The notes under the pieces are model-generated. The model was not told where the DNA came from, searched no databases, and was given only the letters and a program-made list of their open reading frames with translations. From Actinomycetota bacterium (GTDB lineage Bacteria; Actinomycetota; Thermoleophilia; Gaiellales; Gaiellaceae): a DNA stretch of 51,315 nucleotides. Both the position numbers and the translations under genes were made by a program. The stretch lies in NCBI GenBank assembly GCA_020029595.1, contig JAIBJN010000006.1, forward strand, positions 1 through 51,315, written 5' to 3'. Positions 23,556-33,288 of the stretch are shown piece after piece. How positions within the stretch are numbered: position 1 is the stretch's first letter; each line of letters opens with the position of its first letter.

Positions 23556-24578
23556 GTGAGGAGGATCCTCTTTCTACTCCTAGCGGCGACGGTTGCTACC
23601 GCGGCGGCTCCCGCGTGCGGTGGGGACGAAGCCGCGACGACCGGTGGCCCGGCGCCAGCAGCGGCGGATCACCCGACGGGAACGGTCTTTCTTCGACACG
23701 TGCGCTCGCCGAGCATCACGCGGATCGACCTCGCGAGCGGGCAGATGGTCACAGCCTCGTTTCCCGAACTCGCGCCCGGAGACCCGCCGTACAGCATGGT
23801 GCGCGCCGACGACGCGCTCGTCGTGTACGGCGGCGGTCGCACCTACGCGATCGACCTCGGTCTCGAGAGCCCTCCGCGAGATCTGGGCGCGTCCTGGTAC
23901 TTCGTCCCGTCGGCGAGGGCCGATCGCGTTTGGCTCATGACTCTCGACCCGGAGAGCCCCGACACGATCCGTGACCTTGCGGCCGTCCGCGAAGTGTCGC
24001 TCGACGGCCGCGTCGCCCGCACCGGAAGCGGGCGTCCACCGAGCCACGGCCCGACGATTCTCGCGGCGGTGAGCGGCGGGCTCCTCTTCCAGCAGGCCAA
24101 CGGCCTCAACCTCTGGAATCCCGAGACCGGAGACGTGACGGCGCGGCTCGGCGGACCGATTCCGGTCGCGACTCGCGGCGACCTCGTCGCCTGGTGCGCG
24201 CAGGGCTGCCCGGAGCTCCACCTCACGAACACGGCGACGGGCGCGGATGCAGTCGTCCGACCGGGCTCTTCCTTTGCCTTCGGGGAGACGCAGGACGGCG
24301 CCTTCTCGCCCGGTGGGTCGCTACTCGCCGTTCCCGTGGCCGCCTCCGACGGTCACCGCCGGGTGGCGCTCGTCGACATGAAGCAGGGGACGGCCAGACT
24401 CATCGCGGGCTCGGAGCTTGCGTCCGACTACCCCGCTCTCGCCTGGCTCCCGTCGGGCGACTGGCTCGTCCTCAGCGCCGGAGACGGGCGCTTGCTGGCA
24501 GCGCGAGCAGCCGGCGGACCGGCCACCACGCTCGATGTCCGTGCTCCCGCGCCGTTCGTGGACATGGCGACGGGGTAG
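23556..24578 (+). CDS. Putative lipoprotein with beta-propeller-like repeats
   Basis: A 340-residue exported protein. The signal RRILFLLLAATVATAAAPACGGDE ends in a lipobox with Cys at about residue 21. The mature part shows repeated strand-turn patterns such as TRIDLASGQMVTASF, LNLWNPETGDVTARL and RVALVDMKQGTARLI, typical of WD40/TolB-like propellers. The ligand is unknown. The GTG start was chosen because the signal peptide begins there; the frame itself is open into the tRNA gene. It runs convergent to the CDF gene, 10 bases apart. Confidence 0.7.
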   Translation: MRRILFLLLAATVATAAAPACGGDEAATTGGPAPAAADHPTGTVFLRHVRSPSITRIDLASGQMVTASFPELAPGDPPYSMVRADDALVVYGGGRTYAIDLGLESPPRDLGASWYFVPSARADRVWLMTLDPESPDTIRDLAAVREVSLDGRVARTGSGRPPSHGPTILAAVSGGLLFQQANGLNLWNPETGDVTARLGGPIPVATRGDLVAWCAQGCPELHLTNTATGADAVVRPGSSFAFGETQDGAFSPGGSLLAVPVAASDGHRRVALVDMKQGTARLIAGSELASDYPALAWLPSGDWLVLSAGDGRLLAARAAGGPATTLDVRAPAPFVDMATG

Positions 24579-24588
24579 CGCGAAGCGT

Positions 24589-25944
24589 CTAAGGCTCCGT
24601 GTGGACGATCACGTCGACGATCTCCGGGTGGTCGCGGCGGATGCGCTCCTCGATCTCGCTCGCGCGCGCGTGCGCCTCGGCGAGAGCGCCCTCGGGCGCC
24701 ATCGCGAGCGTGAGGAACGCAACGAGCCCGCGCTCGGTGGAGAGGAAGCGGAGCTCGCGCGGCTCGCTCCCGGTCGTCGCGCGCACGATCTCGCGGACCG
24801 CGGCCGACTCCGACTCGAGAGCGCCGTCTGGGACCGTGTGGACGGCCGCGGGCTCGGCGAGCGGCTCGAGATGGGTCTGGACGGCATCGATCTCGGGCAC
24901 GACGGCGAGGATCTCACGCTCGACGAGCGTGGCGACGTCGTGCGCCTCGGCGAGCGTGAGCGATCCCGGGAGCTTGAGGTGGAGCGAGACCTCGGTGCCG
25001 TCGCCGACGCCGAGCACCGCGACGTTGTGCACCTCCCGTACCCCCGGCACGCGGAGCGCCGCCGCGAGCGCCCGCTCGGGGAGCCCGGCGCCGGCCTCGG
25101 CCGGCTCGACGTGGACGACGACGTCGCTTCCGGGCACCGCCCGCTCGACCGCCTCCTCGACCGCGTCGGCCGCCGCGTGGCCCTGACCGACGGCCGCGCC
25201 GGGCGGAACGCCGATGACGACGTCGGCGAAGTGCCGCCCGGCCGCCCGGCGCATGCGGAGCCGGAGTAGGCGTACATTCGGGTCGAGACCCTCGATCGCG
25301 CGCCGCGCCGCCTCGACCTCGTCGACGGGCGCCCGGTCCATGAGCACGTCGACGTTCTGGCGGATGAGGCGCCCCGCGGCACCCAGGACGAGAACGGCGA
25401 CGAAGAGCGCGGCCACCGAGTCCCCTTCGGGATAGCCGGCCCGCGCGACGAGCAGGCCGACGAGCACGGCGGTCGAGCCGGCGAGGTCGCTCCCGAAGTG
25501 GAGCGCGCTCGCGCCGAAGGCCGGGCTCCGATACCGCCGTGCCGCCTGCCGCGACACGGCCGTGCGGCTCGCGTCGATGGCGATGACGACGCCGATGACG
25601 AGAAACGCGTACCAGGTCGCGTCCACCTCGGCGGTGCCTTCCACGAGGCGGCGGACAGCCGCGTAGGCGATGAAGAGCGAGATGACGACGAGGATCGACG
25701 CCTCGGCAAGCGCGGAGAGGTGCTCGGCCTTCCCGTGGCCGTAGGGGTGGCCGGGATCGGCGGGCCGTCCGGCGACGCCGACCGCGAAGAGCGTCAGGAG
25801 CGCCGCGACGAGGTCGGTGCCCGAGTGCGCGGCCTCGGAGAGGAACCCGAGGCTCCCCGTTGCGAGCCCCGTCGCGAGCTTGACCGCGATGAGGACGAGC
25901 GCCGCCCCGACCGAGACGAGGGCGATCCGACGCTGAGGGCTCAT
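24589..25944 (-). CDS. Cation diffusion facilitator (CDF) family metal efflux protein
   Basis: A 451-residue transporter. About six transmembrane helices occupy residues 1-210. Metal-site motifs are AAHSGTDLVAALLTL (H-x-x-x-D in helix 2) and ALHFGSDLAGSTAVL (H-x-x-x-D in helix 5), the pattern for Zn2+ or other divalent cations. Two ferredoxin-like cytoplasmic segments follow (DPNVRLLRLRMRRAAGRHF and a second copy with HNVAVLGVGDGTEVSLHLKL), so the C-terminal part is longer than in a standard CDF of about 300 residues. It exports divalent metal against protons. ATG was chosen over a long, non-homologous upstream frame. Confidence 0.9.
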   Translation of the reverse strand: MSPQRRIALVSVGAALVLIAVKLATGLATGSLGFLSEAAHSGTDLVAALLTLFAVGVAGRPADPGHPYGHGKAEHLSALAEASILVVISLFIAYAAVRRLVEGTAEVDATWYAFLVIGVVIAIDASRTAVSRQAARRYRSPAFGASALHFGSDLAGSTAVLVGLLVARAGYPEGDSVAALFVAVLVLGAAGRLIRQNVDVLMDRAPVDEVEAARRAIEGLDPNVRLLRLRMRRAAGRHFADVVIGVPPGAAVGQGHAAADAVEEAVERAVPGSDVVVHVEPAEAGAGLPERALAAALRVPGVREVHNVAVLGVGDGTEVSLHLKLPGSLTLAEAHDVATLVEREILAVVPEIDAVQTHLEPLAEPAAVHTVPDGALESESAAVREIVRATTGSEPRELRFLSTERGLVAFLTLAMAPEGALAEAHARASEIEERIRRDHPEIVDVIVHTEP

Positions 25945-26025
25945 GGACCGACCCCCGGCCTCTGAGGCTTTGGAGCGAGCCGAAGGCGAGGGACGCTCAC
26001 CGCCACAGGCTAACCTTGACCGCGG

Positions 26026-26211
26026 GTGACCGATCCTCCGGAGACCGGCGAGACCTACGCGGTGGTCTGCCCGCACTGCGGCCGGTCTTTCGAGGCCGTG
26101 CTCCTCGGAGGGGAGTCCGAGCGGAACCTCGGCTTCAAGTGCCCGCACTGCCGCCTCTTCGTCGCGTACAAGGCGGCCGTGCAGCAGGATCGCGTCGAGC
26201 CTTCGGGCTGA
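26026..26211 (+). CDS. Small zinc-ribbon protein
   Basis: A 61-residue protein with two C-x-x-C knuckles, VVCPHCGRSF and FKCPHCRLFV, spaced by 23 residues as in a rubredoxin-like zinc ribbon. There is no enzymatic domain. It starts at GTG (MTDPPETGETYAVV). It lies between the divergent CDF gene and the GT-C glycosyltransferase, which starts 37 bases later on the same strand, so cotranscription is likely. Its function is unknown; nucleic-acid or protein binding are both possible. Confidence 0.7.
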   Translation: MTDPPETGETYAVVCPHCGRSFEAVLLGGESERNLGFKCPHCRLFVAYKAAVQQDRVEPSG

Positions 26212-26248
26212 CGCTAACGCTGGCCGTCTGGCCGCCGATAGAGAGAGC

Positions 26249-28342
26249 GTGTCCGTCGCGGCCCGCACCGCCGACCGCGTGCAGGCGCGCCGAGCCGCTC
26301 TCGCGCGCGCGGGATTCGGCACCGCCCCGCTCCTCGTCGCTCTCGTCGCGGCCAGCTTCGCCTTGCGCGCGGCGTTTGGATGGCTGCGCGCGACGCCGAC
26401 CTTCTTCGCGGACGAGTACATCTATGCCGAGCTCGCGCGCTCGCTGGCCGAGAGCGGTCGGCCGCTGATTCGCGGCGTCTCGGCGAGCTTCCCCGCCCTC
26501 CTCCAGCCGCTCTTGACCGCACCGGCGTGGCTCGTCCACGACGTGGAGACCTCGTTCCGCCTCACGCAGACGGTCGGCGCGCTCCTCATGTCGCTCGCCG
26601 CCGTGCCCGTGTTCCTGCTCGCGCGCCGCCTCGGGCTCGACACCCGAATCGCCTTCGTCCTCGCCGTGCTCACAGTCGTGGTCCCGGACCTGGTCTACGC
26701 CGGCTGGGTCGTCGCGGAACCGGTCGCCTACCCGCTCGCGCTCGCCGCCGTCGCCGTCGGGACGGTCGCGCTGGCGCGGCCCCGGCCTCGCCTCCAGCTC
26801 TCGTTCCTCGCGTTCGCCGGCCTCGCCACCTTCGCGCGCGTCCAATTCGCTGTCCTGCCGCTCTGCTTCCTCGCCGCCGCCCTCATCATCGGCCTCCGCG
26901 AGCGCAGAGTGCGTGGAGCGCTGCGCGACCAGGCGCTCGTCCTCGCCGCGGTCGTTCTTCCTGCTCTCGCGTTTGTGGCCGTCGGCCCCGGCCGGGCGCT
27001 CGGCTTCTACGAAGGAGTCCTCGACCTCGACGTGGCCTCGGTCGCCGCGGTGAAGTGGTTCGGGACCGATGCGATGCTCCTCGCCTACGCCTCTGGGGTC
27101 GTGCTCGCTCCGGGCGCTGTCCTCGGGCTCTGGCTCGCACTCAGGCGGCCGCGCTCGCGCGAGGAGCTCGCCTTCGGCGCGCTCGCCCTTCCCGTCGTCG
27201 TGGCGCTTCTGCTCGAGGCGGCAGCCTACGGCCTCGGCGGCGGCCGCATCCAGGAGCGGTACTTCTTCTACGCCGTCCCGCTCGTTGGCATCCTCTTCGC
27301 CCTCTACGCCTCCAGGGGGTGGCCGCACCGGCTCCCCCACGTCGTCCTGGCCTCCGGGCTCGTCCTCCTTGCCGCCCGCGTCCCCCTCTCCGGCTATTCC
27401 GCCGCGGACGGGAAGACGAACGCGCCGACCCTCTTCGCCACCGCGCGGCTCGAGCAGGCGCTCGGGGACGTCGGGCTCGCGTCACTCGTCCTCGCGCTCG
27501 GCGTCACGGTGCTCGCCGGAGCGCTCGCCCTCGCGATGCGGCGACCGCACACTGCAACTCCGGTCGCGTTCGGCCTGGCCCTCGCCGTGTGCGTGACGAC
27601 GTACACGGGCGCCGTCTCCTACAATCTCGCGAACGCCGAGCGGACGAGGAGCAACGTCCTCGGCGCCGACCCGTCCTTCGTCGACCGCTCGGGAGTCCAG
27701 GGCGTCGCCATGCTCCAGAGCCGAACGAGCGAGCGAGCGCTCGCCTCCGAGTACCTCTTCTGGAACCGCAGCGTCGACGCCGTCTACCTCCTCCCCGGCG
27801 CCCAGCCGCCGGACTCGTTCGCCGTCGCGCGCCTGACCGTGGCGCCCGACGGAACCCTCCTCGCCGGCGGCGAGCCGGTGACACGCCCGCTCCTCGCCGA
27901 CGGGTACAGCGACACGATCCGCTTCCGGGGCTCCGAAGAGGTCGCCTCCTCGCCCGTCTACCGGCTCGTCCGCTCGTCCGGTCCGCAGCGGCTGGCCCTC
28001 TACGCGCCCGGGCGCTACGAGGACGGCTGGCTGGGGCTCCAGGGCAGCTTCCAGCTCTGGCCGGAGAACCCCGCGGAGGGGCTCGCGGGGACGCTCGCGT
28101 TCGGCCTGACGGCGCCCGCAGGGAGCCCCTCCGTGGCGGTGAGCTTCGAGGCCCCGGGCCGGCCCCCGCAGGAGGTCGTGGTCGCGTCCGGCCGGACGCG
28201 CGAGGTCTCCTTCCCGGTCTGCGCCGACGGGCCGTGGCGCGCGGACTTCACCGCGCCGTCCACGGGCTCCGTCGGCGGACGCATCGTCAGCGTGCAGACG
28301 TCCGAGCCGACGTACCGGCCCCACCCGGCCGCCTGCCCGTAG
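26249..28342 (+). CDS. GT-C type membrane glycosyltransferase-like protein
   Basis: A 697-residue protein with about 11-13 transmembrane helices in residues 25-460. The first extracytoplasmic loop reads TPTFFADEYIYAELARSL, where D-E is the expected catalytic acidic motif of GT-C enzymes that use polyprenyl-phosphate sugars. The last 220 residues are an extracytoplasmic beta-rich region (SVAVSFEAPGRPPQEVVVAS). It probably transfers a sugar to a wall polymer, lipid or protein outside the membrane. The acceptor is not inferable. It is convergent with rpoD. Confidence 0.78.
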   Translation: MSVAARTADRVQARRAALARAGFGTAPLLVALVAASFALRAAFGWLRATPTFFADEYIYAELARSLAESGRPLIRGVSASFPALLQPLLTAPAWLVHDVETSFRLTQTVGALLMSLAAVPVFLLARRLGLDTRIAFVLAVLTVVVPDLVYAGWVVAEPVAYPLALAAVAVGTVALARPRPRLQLSFLAFAGLATFARVQFAVLPLCFLAAALIIGLRERRVRGALRDQALVLAAVVLPALAFVAVGPGRALGFYEGVLDLDVASVAAVKWFGTDAMLLAYASGVVLAPGAVLGLWLALRRPRSREELAFGALALPVVVALLLEAAAYGLGGGRIQERYFFYAVPLVGILFALYASRGWPHRLPHVVLASGLVLLAARVPLSGYSAADGKTNAPTLFATARLEQALGDVGLASLVLALGVTVLAGALALAMRRPHTATPVAFGLALAVCVTTYTGAVSYNLANAERTRSNVLGADPSFVDRSGVQGVAMLQSRTSERALASEYLFWNRSVDAVYLLPGAQPPDSFAVARLTVAPDGTLLAGGEPVTRPLLADGYSDTIRFRGSEEVASSPVYRLVRSSGPQRLALYAPGRYEDGWLGLQGSFQLWPENPAEGLAGTLAFGLTAPAGSPSVAVSFEAPGRPPQEVVVASGRTREVSFPVCADGPWRADFTAPSTGSVGGRIVSVQTSEPTYRPHPAACP

Positions 28343-28345
28343 CCG

Positions 28346-29440
<1,095 letters not shown>

Positions 29441-29488
29441 TGGCCTCGCCTTTCTCGTTACCTGTGCAACGTAGTCGTTGATGGAACG

Positions 29489-29524
29489 AAAAGAGCCGGC
29501 GAGATCCCACTCGTCCCCCGGCTC
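29489..29524 (-). terminator. Terminator between asparaginase and rpoD
   Basis: On the minus strand GAGCCGG ... CGAG-TGGGAT-CTCG-CCGGCTC forms a stem with a four-base bulge and is followed by TTTTCGTT. It lies about 60 bases after the asparaginase stop and 49 bases before rpoD, so it should end asparaginase mRNA. The rpoD promoter must then lie downstream of it or inside it. Confidence 0.65.
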
Positions 29525-29581
29525 ACAGGCACATCCGGCCGCGGATTCTACATCGCCTGTGGAAAAGCGGTAGGGAGATTT

Positions 29582-30445
29582 TCACCCGGCGGCCGAGACC
29601 GTGCCCACGATCTCGCCCCGACTGTTCCGGAGCGGTCGCTGGGCCAGCTCGTGAATCCCGAGCACGACGCCGGCCGCGGCGTACACGGCCCTGTAGGCTC
29701 CGTCCTCGACCTTGAGGGCGACGCCGGCACCGTCGGGCAGCCCGGCGCAGAGCACGCCTTCGGCACCGCGCTTGGCGACTGCGCGTGGAAGCGCGCGCAT
29801 GACGAGCGTGTCCACCGCCCCGGGTCCGCCCACGAGCTCCGGATGCCCAGTCATCGCGCGAACGACCACGTCCGCGCCCGGCGGCTCGCCGCGGGCCAGC
29901 CCGGCGAAGAGCCGGGCCATCTCGATGAGCGAGAGCGCGAACGTCGGCACCCCGCAGCCGTCGACGGCGGTCTCGATCTCGGCCGGCGGCCGCCCCACCG
30001 CCTCCGCCAGCAGCCCTAGCATCTCCTGCTGGAGGGGGTGTTCCAAGAGCCGGTAGCCGGCAGGGTCCCACCCGCGCGCGCGAGAGAGAAAGAGAAAGCC
30101 CGCGTGCTTGCCCGAGCAGTTGTGCCGAAGGCGCGACCCGTGCTCGACCCCGCACTCGAGGTCATCCGTCGAGGCACCGGCCCGCTCGAGGAGGGAGCGG
30201 ACGGCGACAAGCTGGTCGGGCCGCGCCTCGTGGGAGGCGCACGCGATGGCCAGCTCCTCCTCCGGCAGGCCGAACGGCACGAGCGGGAGGGCCTGGAACG
30301 GCTTCGCCGCCGAGCGGACGAAGGAGACGAGGTCGGGGTTCCCCCAGGCTTCGGTCACCTCGCCATCGCGGACGAGCACCGCGTCCGCCCGGTGGCGAGA
30401 CTCGACGAGCTCCCCGCGGGTCACGGCTACCCTGATCGCGTCCAC
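29582..30445 (-). CDS. L-asparaginase II family (Rhizobium etli-type) protein
   Basis: A 287-residue protein of the asparaginase II fold (class 3, serine-beta-lactamase-like), unrelated to EcAII. Family motifs: FVRSAAKPFQALPL (S-x-x-K), ACASHEARPDQL, HNCSGKHAGFL and DGCGVPTFALSL, whose cysteines are the metal-binding residues of this class. It hydrolyses L-asparagine to aspartate and ammonia. The GTG start has no clear ribosome-binding site and lies 11 bases from the oppositely oriented start of the DNA glycosylase gene, so the two promoters must overlap the opposing coding regions or the transcripts are leaderless. Confidence 0.88.
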   Translation of the reverse strand: MDAIRVAVTRGELVESRHRADAVLVRDGEVTEAWGNPDLVSFVRSAAKPFQALPLVPFGLPEEELAIACASHEARPDQLVAVRSLLERAGASTDDLECGVEHGSRLRHNCSGKHAGFLFLSRARGWDPAGYRLLEHPLQQEMLGLLAEAVGRPPAEIETAVDGCGVPTFALSLIEMARLFAGLARGEPPGADVVVRAMTGHPELVGGPGAVDTLVMRALPRAVAKRGAEGVLCAGLPDGAGVALKVEDGAYRAVYAAAGVVLGIHELAQRPLRNSRGEIVGTVSAAG

Positions 30446-30451
30446 GAGGAG
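30446..30451 (+). promoter_or_regulatory. Ribosome-binding site supporting an ATT start
   Basis: GAGGAG lies 5 bases before ATT 30457. No ATG, GTG or TTG occurs in frame between the upstream stop TGA at 30433 and the Pro codon that must be residue 2 of an Fpg/Nei enzyme. Confidence 0.6.
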
Positions 30452-30456
30452 TAACT

Positions 30457-31284
30457 ATTCCCGAGTTTCCTGAGGTGGAGGCGGCGCGGCGGACGCTCGA
30501 CGGCCTCGTCGGGCGCTCGCCCGTGGCCAAGGCCGGGCCGGCTCACGTCGCCACGCTGAAGACGTTCGACCCCCCGCTCGCCGCGCTCGAGGGCCGGCGG
30601 CTCGCCGGGGCACGGCGCCGCGGGAAGCATCTGCTGTTCCCGACCGAGGACGGCGGGCTCGTCCTGCACGTCCACCTGATGAGCGCCGGGCGCATCCGCT
30701 TTCTCGAGCCCGGGGCGAAAGGCCCGAAGACTCCGGCGTTCCGCCTCGTGCTCGAAGACGGCGGAGAGCTCGTCCTCACGGAGGCCGGCGCGAAGAAGCG
30801 GGCCCGCGTCGGCGTCTACCGCCCGGAGGAGCTCGAGGCCGAGCTCGCCCATCTCGGCCCCGAGGCGGACGAGATCGACGCGGAGCGGCTCGGCGAGATC
30901 CTCCGGCGCGAGAGCCGCCGGCTCCATCCCTTCCTCCGCGATCAACGCGCGCTCGCCGGCATCGGGCGGGCCTGGTCGAACGAGATCCTCAACCGCGCAC
31001 GCCTCTCGCCCTACTCGCTGACGACCGAGCTCGATGGCGATGAGGTGGAGCGGCTGGCGGAGACGATCCGCGAGACGCTCGCCAAGGGGCTCGAGCTCCG
31101 CCTGCGCGGAGCGTCCGACGCGAAGGCCCACCGCGTCCACGACCGGCTCGGGCGGCCGTGTCCGAACTGCGGGACGCCGATCGCCCGGGTCGACTTCGAG
31201 GAGCACACGATCTACTACTGCCCGGAGTGCCAAACGGCCGGGCGCGTGCTCAAGGACCGGCGCCTTTCGCGGCTCCTCCGCTAG
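30457..31284 (+). CDS. Formamidopyrimidine-DNA glycosylase/endonuclease VIII family (Fpg/Nei), apparent ATT start
   Basis: A 275-residue base-excision repair glycosylase/AP lyase. The N-terminus is P-E-F-P-E-V-E-A-A-R-R-T-L, where Pro2 is the Schiff-base nucleophile and Glu3 the general acid. RGKHLLF carries the conserved Lys. The H2TH segment is IGRAWSNEILNRARLSP, and the C-terminal zinc finger CPNCGTPIARVDFEE...YYCPECQ has four Cys. Since Pro must directly follow fMet, the start codon has to be ATT, with GAGGAG five bases before it. The first canonical codon, GTG at 30475, would remove the catalytic proline. Divergent from asparaginase; overlaps the convergent kinase gene by 4 bases. Confidence 0.9.
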   Translation: MPEFPEVEAARRTLDGLVGRSPVAKAGPAHVATLKTFDPPLAALEGRRLAGARRRGKHLLFPTEDGGLVLHVHLMSAGRIRFLEPGAKGPKTPAFRLVLEDGGELVLTEAGAKKRARVGVYRPEELEAELAHLGPEADEIDAERLGEILRRESRRLHPFLRDQRALAGIGRAWSNEILNRARLSPYSLTTELDGDEVERLAETIRETLAKGLELRLRGASDAKAHRVHDRLGRPCPNCGTPIARVDFEEHTIYYCPECQTAGRVLKDRRLSRLLR

Positions 31285-31871
31285 GAGTCACCGCTGGGCA
31301 GCGAGATCACGAGCGTCTCCTCGCGGGCCTCGAGCGAGCCGCCCAGGGCTCGGATCAGGAGCGCGGCGGCAGGCGCGGCGAGCTCCCTCGCCTCCTCACC
31401 GAGGACCACCGGCCGCGCGCTCCCGCTCAGCGGCGAGAGCCCGAGCTCCGGGCCGCGAACGGCGAGCTCGACGGTCTCGTAACCGCCGAAGCGGGCGGCC
31501 GCGCGGGCGAGGTGTGCGAGTGCCCGCGCCGTCGGCTCGGGGTCGACCTGCACGGGGCCGCCCTCCCCGGCGACGGCAACCCGGCCTTCCTCGAGCTTCG
31601 CGGCCGCCTCCCGGGCGAGCTCGAGGGAGTCCCTCTCGACGAGGGGCGGGTCGTAGCGGCCCGCCTCGATCCGTGCCACCAGCCTGAGCTGGTCGACGAG
31701 TTCGTCGATCTGTGCCGACGCGGCGCCGATCATCTCGACGTACCGCGGTGCCGGCGCCTCGAGTGGGAGCTGCTCGAGCGTCCGCGCGAAGCCGTAGACC
31801 GTGGCGAGCGGCGTCAGGATGTCGTGGCAGGCGACCGAGACGAGCTCGGCGAATTGGCTGTCGTTCCTCAC
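31281..31871 (-). CDS. Degenerate histidine-kinase-like protein
   Basis: A 196-residue soluble protein. The N-terminus is a HisKA dimerisation domain with H-box SVACHDILTPLATVYGFARTL (phosphoacceptor His followed by Asp, then T-P-L). The C-terminal 100 residues occupy the place of the HATPase but lack recognisable N, G1 and G2 boxes: where N-L-L-x-N-A is expected there is RALAHLARAAARFGG. No sensor or transmembrane segment is present. It is probably a phosphotransfer or dimerisation partner and not an active kinase. It is divergent from folE2, with 26 bases between starts. Confidence 0.7.
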   Translation of the reverse strand: MRNDSQFAELVSVACHDILTPLATVYGFARTLEQLPLEAPAPRYVEMIGAASAQIDELVDQLRLVARIEAGRYDPPLVERDSLELAREAAAKLEEGRVAVAGEGGPVQVDPEPTARALAHLARAAARFGGYETVELAVRGPELGLSPLSGSARPVVLGEEARELAAPAAALLIRALGGSLEAREETLVISLPSGDS

Positions 31872-31897
31872 GTCACGGGGCTGCTACGTTTCGCCGC

Positions 31898-32872
31898 GTG
31901 GAGCGGAGACTAACGGGAACGGCGGATCTGCAGGCTTCCCTCCCCGACGTACAGCTCGGCCTCTCCCGGGCGGGCGTGACCGGGGTGCAGAAGGCCGTGC
32001 GCATGCAGCACCGGGGCCGGGACGCACTGGTCTCGGCCGAGATCGACTGCTTCGTCGACCTCGACCCGGCTCGGAAGGGCGTGCACATGTCGCGCTTCCC
32101 GGAGCTCTTCGAGGAGGCGATCGACGAGCTCGTGATCGGCGAGATGCTCCTCGTCGAGCGCCTCGCCGAGCACATCGCGGCCCACATCGTCGAGCGCCAG
32201 GACGCCCTGCGCGCCGAGGTGCGCATCGCGGCGCGCTACCCGATTGAGCGCTCGACGCCGGTCACGGGCCTGCGCACCCAGGAGCTCGTCACGCTCCTCG
32301 GGCTCGCGGCCGCTTCGCGCAAGGCGTCGCGCCGGCTCGTAGGAGTCGAGGCGACGGGAATCAACGCGTGCCCGTGCGCACAGGGCCTCGTCCGCGACCA
32401 GGCGGTCGAGCGGCTCGGCGATGCGGGGTTCGAGGACGCGGACGTCGAGCGGATCCTGGAGCTCGTCCCGCTCGCCACGCACAACCAGCGCGGCCGCGGG
32501 ACGCTCTACCTCGGCACCGAGCTCCGGCTCGACGCCGAGGATCTCGTCGAGCTCGTCGAGCGCTCGATGAGCTCGCCTGTCTACGAGCTCCTGAAGCGGC
32601 CGGACGAGCTCTTCGTCGTCGAGCACGCGCACCTCTCCCCCCGCTTCGTCGAGGACTCGGTGCGGCTGATGGTCAAGGGGGCGCTCGAGGCCTACGCCGA
32701 GCTGGAGGACGACGACTTCGTCCTCGCCCGCCAGGTCAACTTCGAGACGATCCACAACCACGACGTGCTCGCAGAGCGCTTCGGGACGGTCGGAGAGCTG
32801 CGCGGCGAGCTCGCAAACGGCGGGCACTCCGCCCGCCACACCGAGCTCAGCGACTGGCTACGGGCCGTCTAG
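31898..32872 (+). CDS. folE2: GTP cyclohydrolase I type IB (FolE2)
   Basis: A 324-residue T-fold enzyme that converts GTP to 7,8-dihydroneopterin triphosphate in folate synthesis. Family features: LPDVQLGLSRAGVTGVQKAV at the N-terminus, HMSRFPELFEEAI, the conserved cysteine in INACPCAQG, ATHNQRGRGTL and VNFETIHNHD. Type IB enzymes do not depend strictly on zinc. The GTG start places the P-D-V-Q motif about 15 residues in, as usual; the frame is open further upstream without homology. It has no folate neighbours apart from ThyX and a possible pteridine-reductase-like SDR within 8 kb. Confidence 0.92.
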   Translation: MERRLTGTADLQASLPDVQLGLSRAGVTGVQKAVRMQHRGRDALVSAEIDCFVDLDPARKGVHMSRFPELFEEAIDELVIGEMLLVERLAEHIAAHIVERQDALRAEVRIAARYPIERSTPVTGLRTQELVTLLGLAAASRKASRRLVGVEATGINACPCAQGLVRDQAVERLGDAGFEDADVERILELVPLATHNQRGRGTLYLGTELRLDAEDLVELVERSMSSPVYELLKRPDELFVVEHAHLSPRFVEDSVRLMVKGALEAYAELEDDDFVLARQVNFETIHNHDVLAERFGTVGELRGELANGGHSARHTELSDWLRAV

Positions 32873-32922
32873 GGGCCCCACCCCTCCCAAGTAACAGTGT
32901 GTTCCTTGATGGCCTGTGCCCT

Positions 32923-33288
32923 CTAGGCGCAGGGCGGCGGTCGATAGCCGGCTCGCGCAGGCTCGAAGCGCACCTCCAGCCCCCGTCCGACGAAGACGGC
33001 CTCGTCGCTTCCCACCAAGGTGATCACACCGCGTTCGGCATTGCCCCAGTCGGGAGGCGGGACAGCCTTCTTGACCGGGACCCAGTAGCGACCGTCGAGG
33101 TACGCCGCCTCGATGCCGCAGTGGACGAACAGGGAGTACCGGTATTCCACCCCCTCTTGCGCCCCGACGGCGCACGGCACGGCGTTCACCTCCGGTCCGC
33201 AGACCTGATCGACGCCCGGCGGCGCGTCGGGCCACCAGGCACAGCCGGAGAGTCCGAGGGCCGCGACTACGGCGACAGCTCGCCTCAT
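32923..33288 (-). CDS. Putative lipoprotein
   Basis: A 121-residue exported protein with signal MRRAVAVVAALGLSGCAWWP, lipobox L-S-G-C with Cys16. The mature part has four further cysteines (QVCGPEVNAVPC, HCGIEA, PPPC) and strand-like stretches (YRYSLFVHCGIEAAYLDGRY, GVITLVGSDEAVFVGRGLEVRF). I do not recognise the family. Its ATG overlaps the last codon and stop of plsY by 4 bases, so it is translated with it. Confidence 0.7.
   Translation of the reverse strand: MRRAVAVVAALGLSGCAWWPDAPPGVDQVCGPEVNAVPCAVGAQEGVEYRYSLFVHCGIEAAYLDGRYWVPVKKAVPPPDWGNAERGVITLVGSDEAVFVGRGLEVRFEPARAGYRPPPCA

Noticed and set aside
23394-23556. Lipoprotein frame extended back through the tRNA-Tyr gene
   Set aside because: The tRNA folds perfectly there, and the signal peptide begins at GTG 23556.
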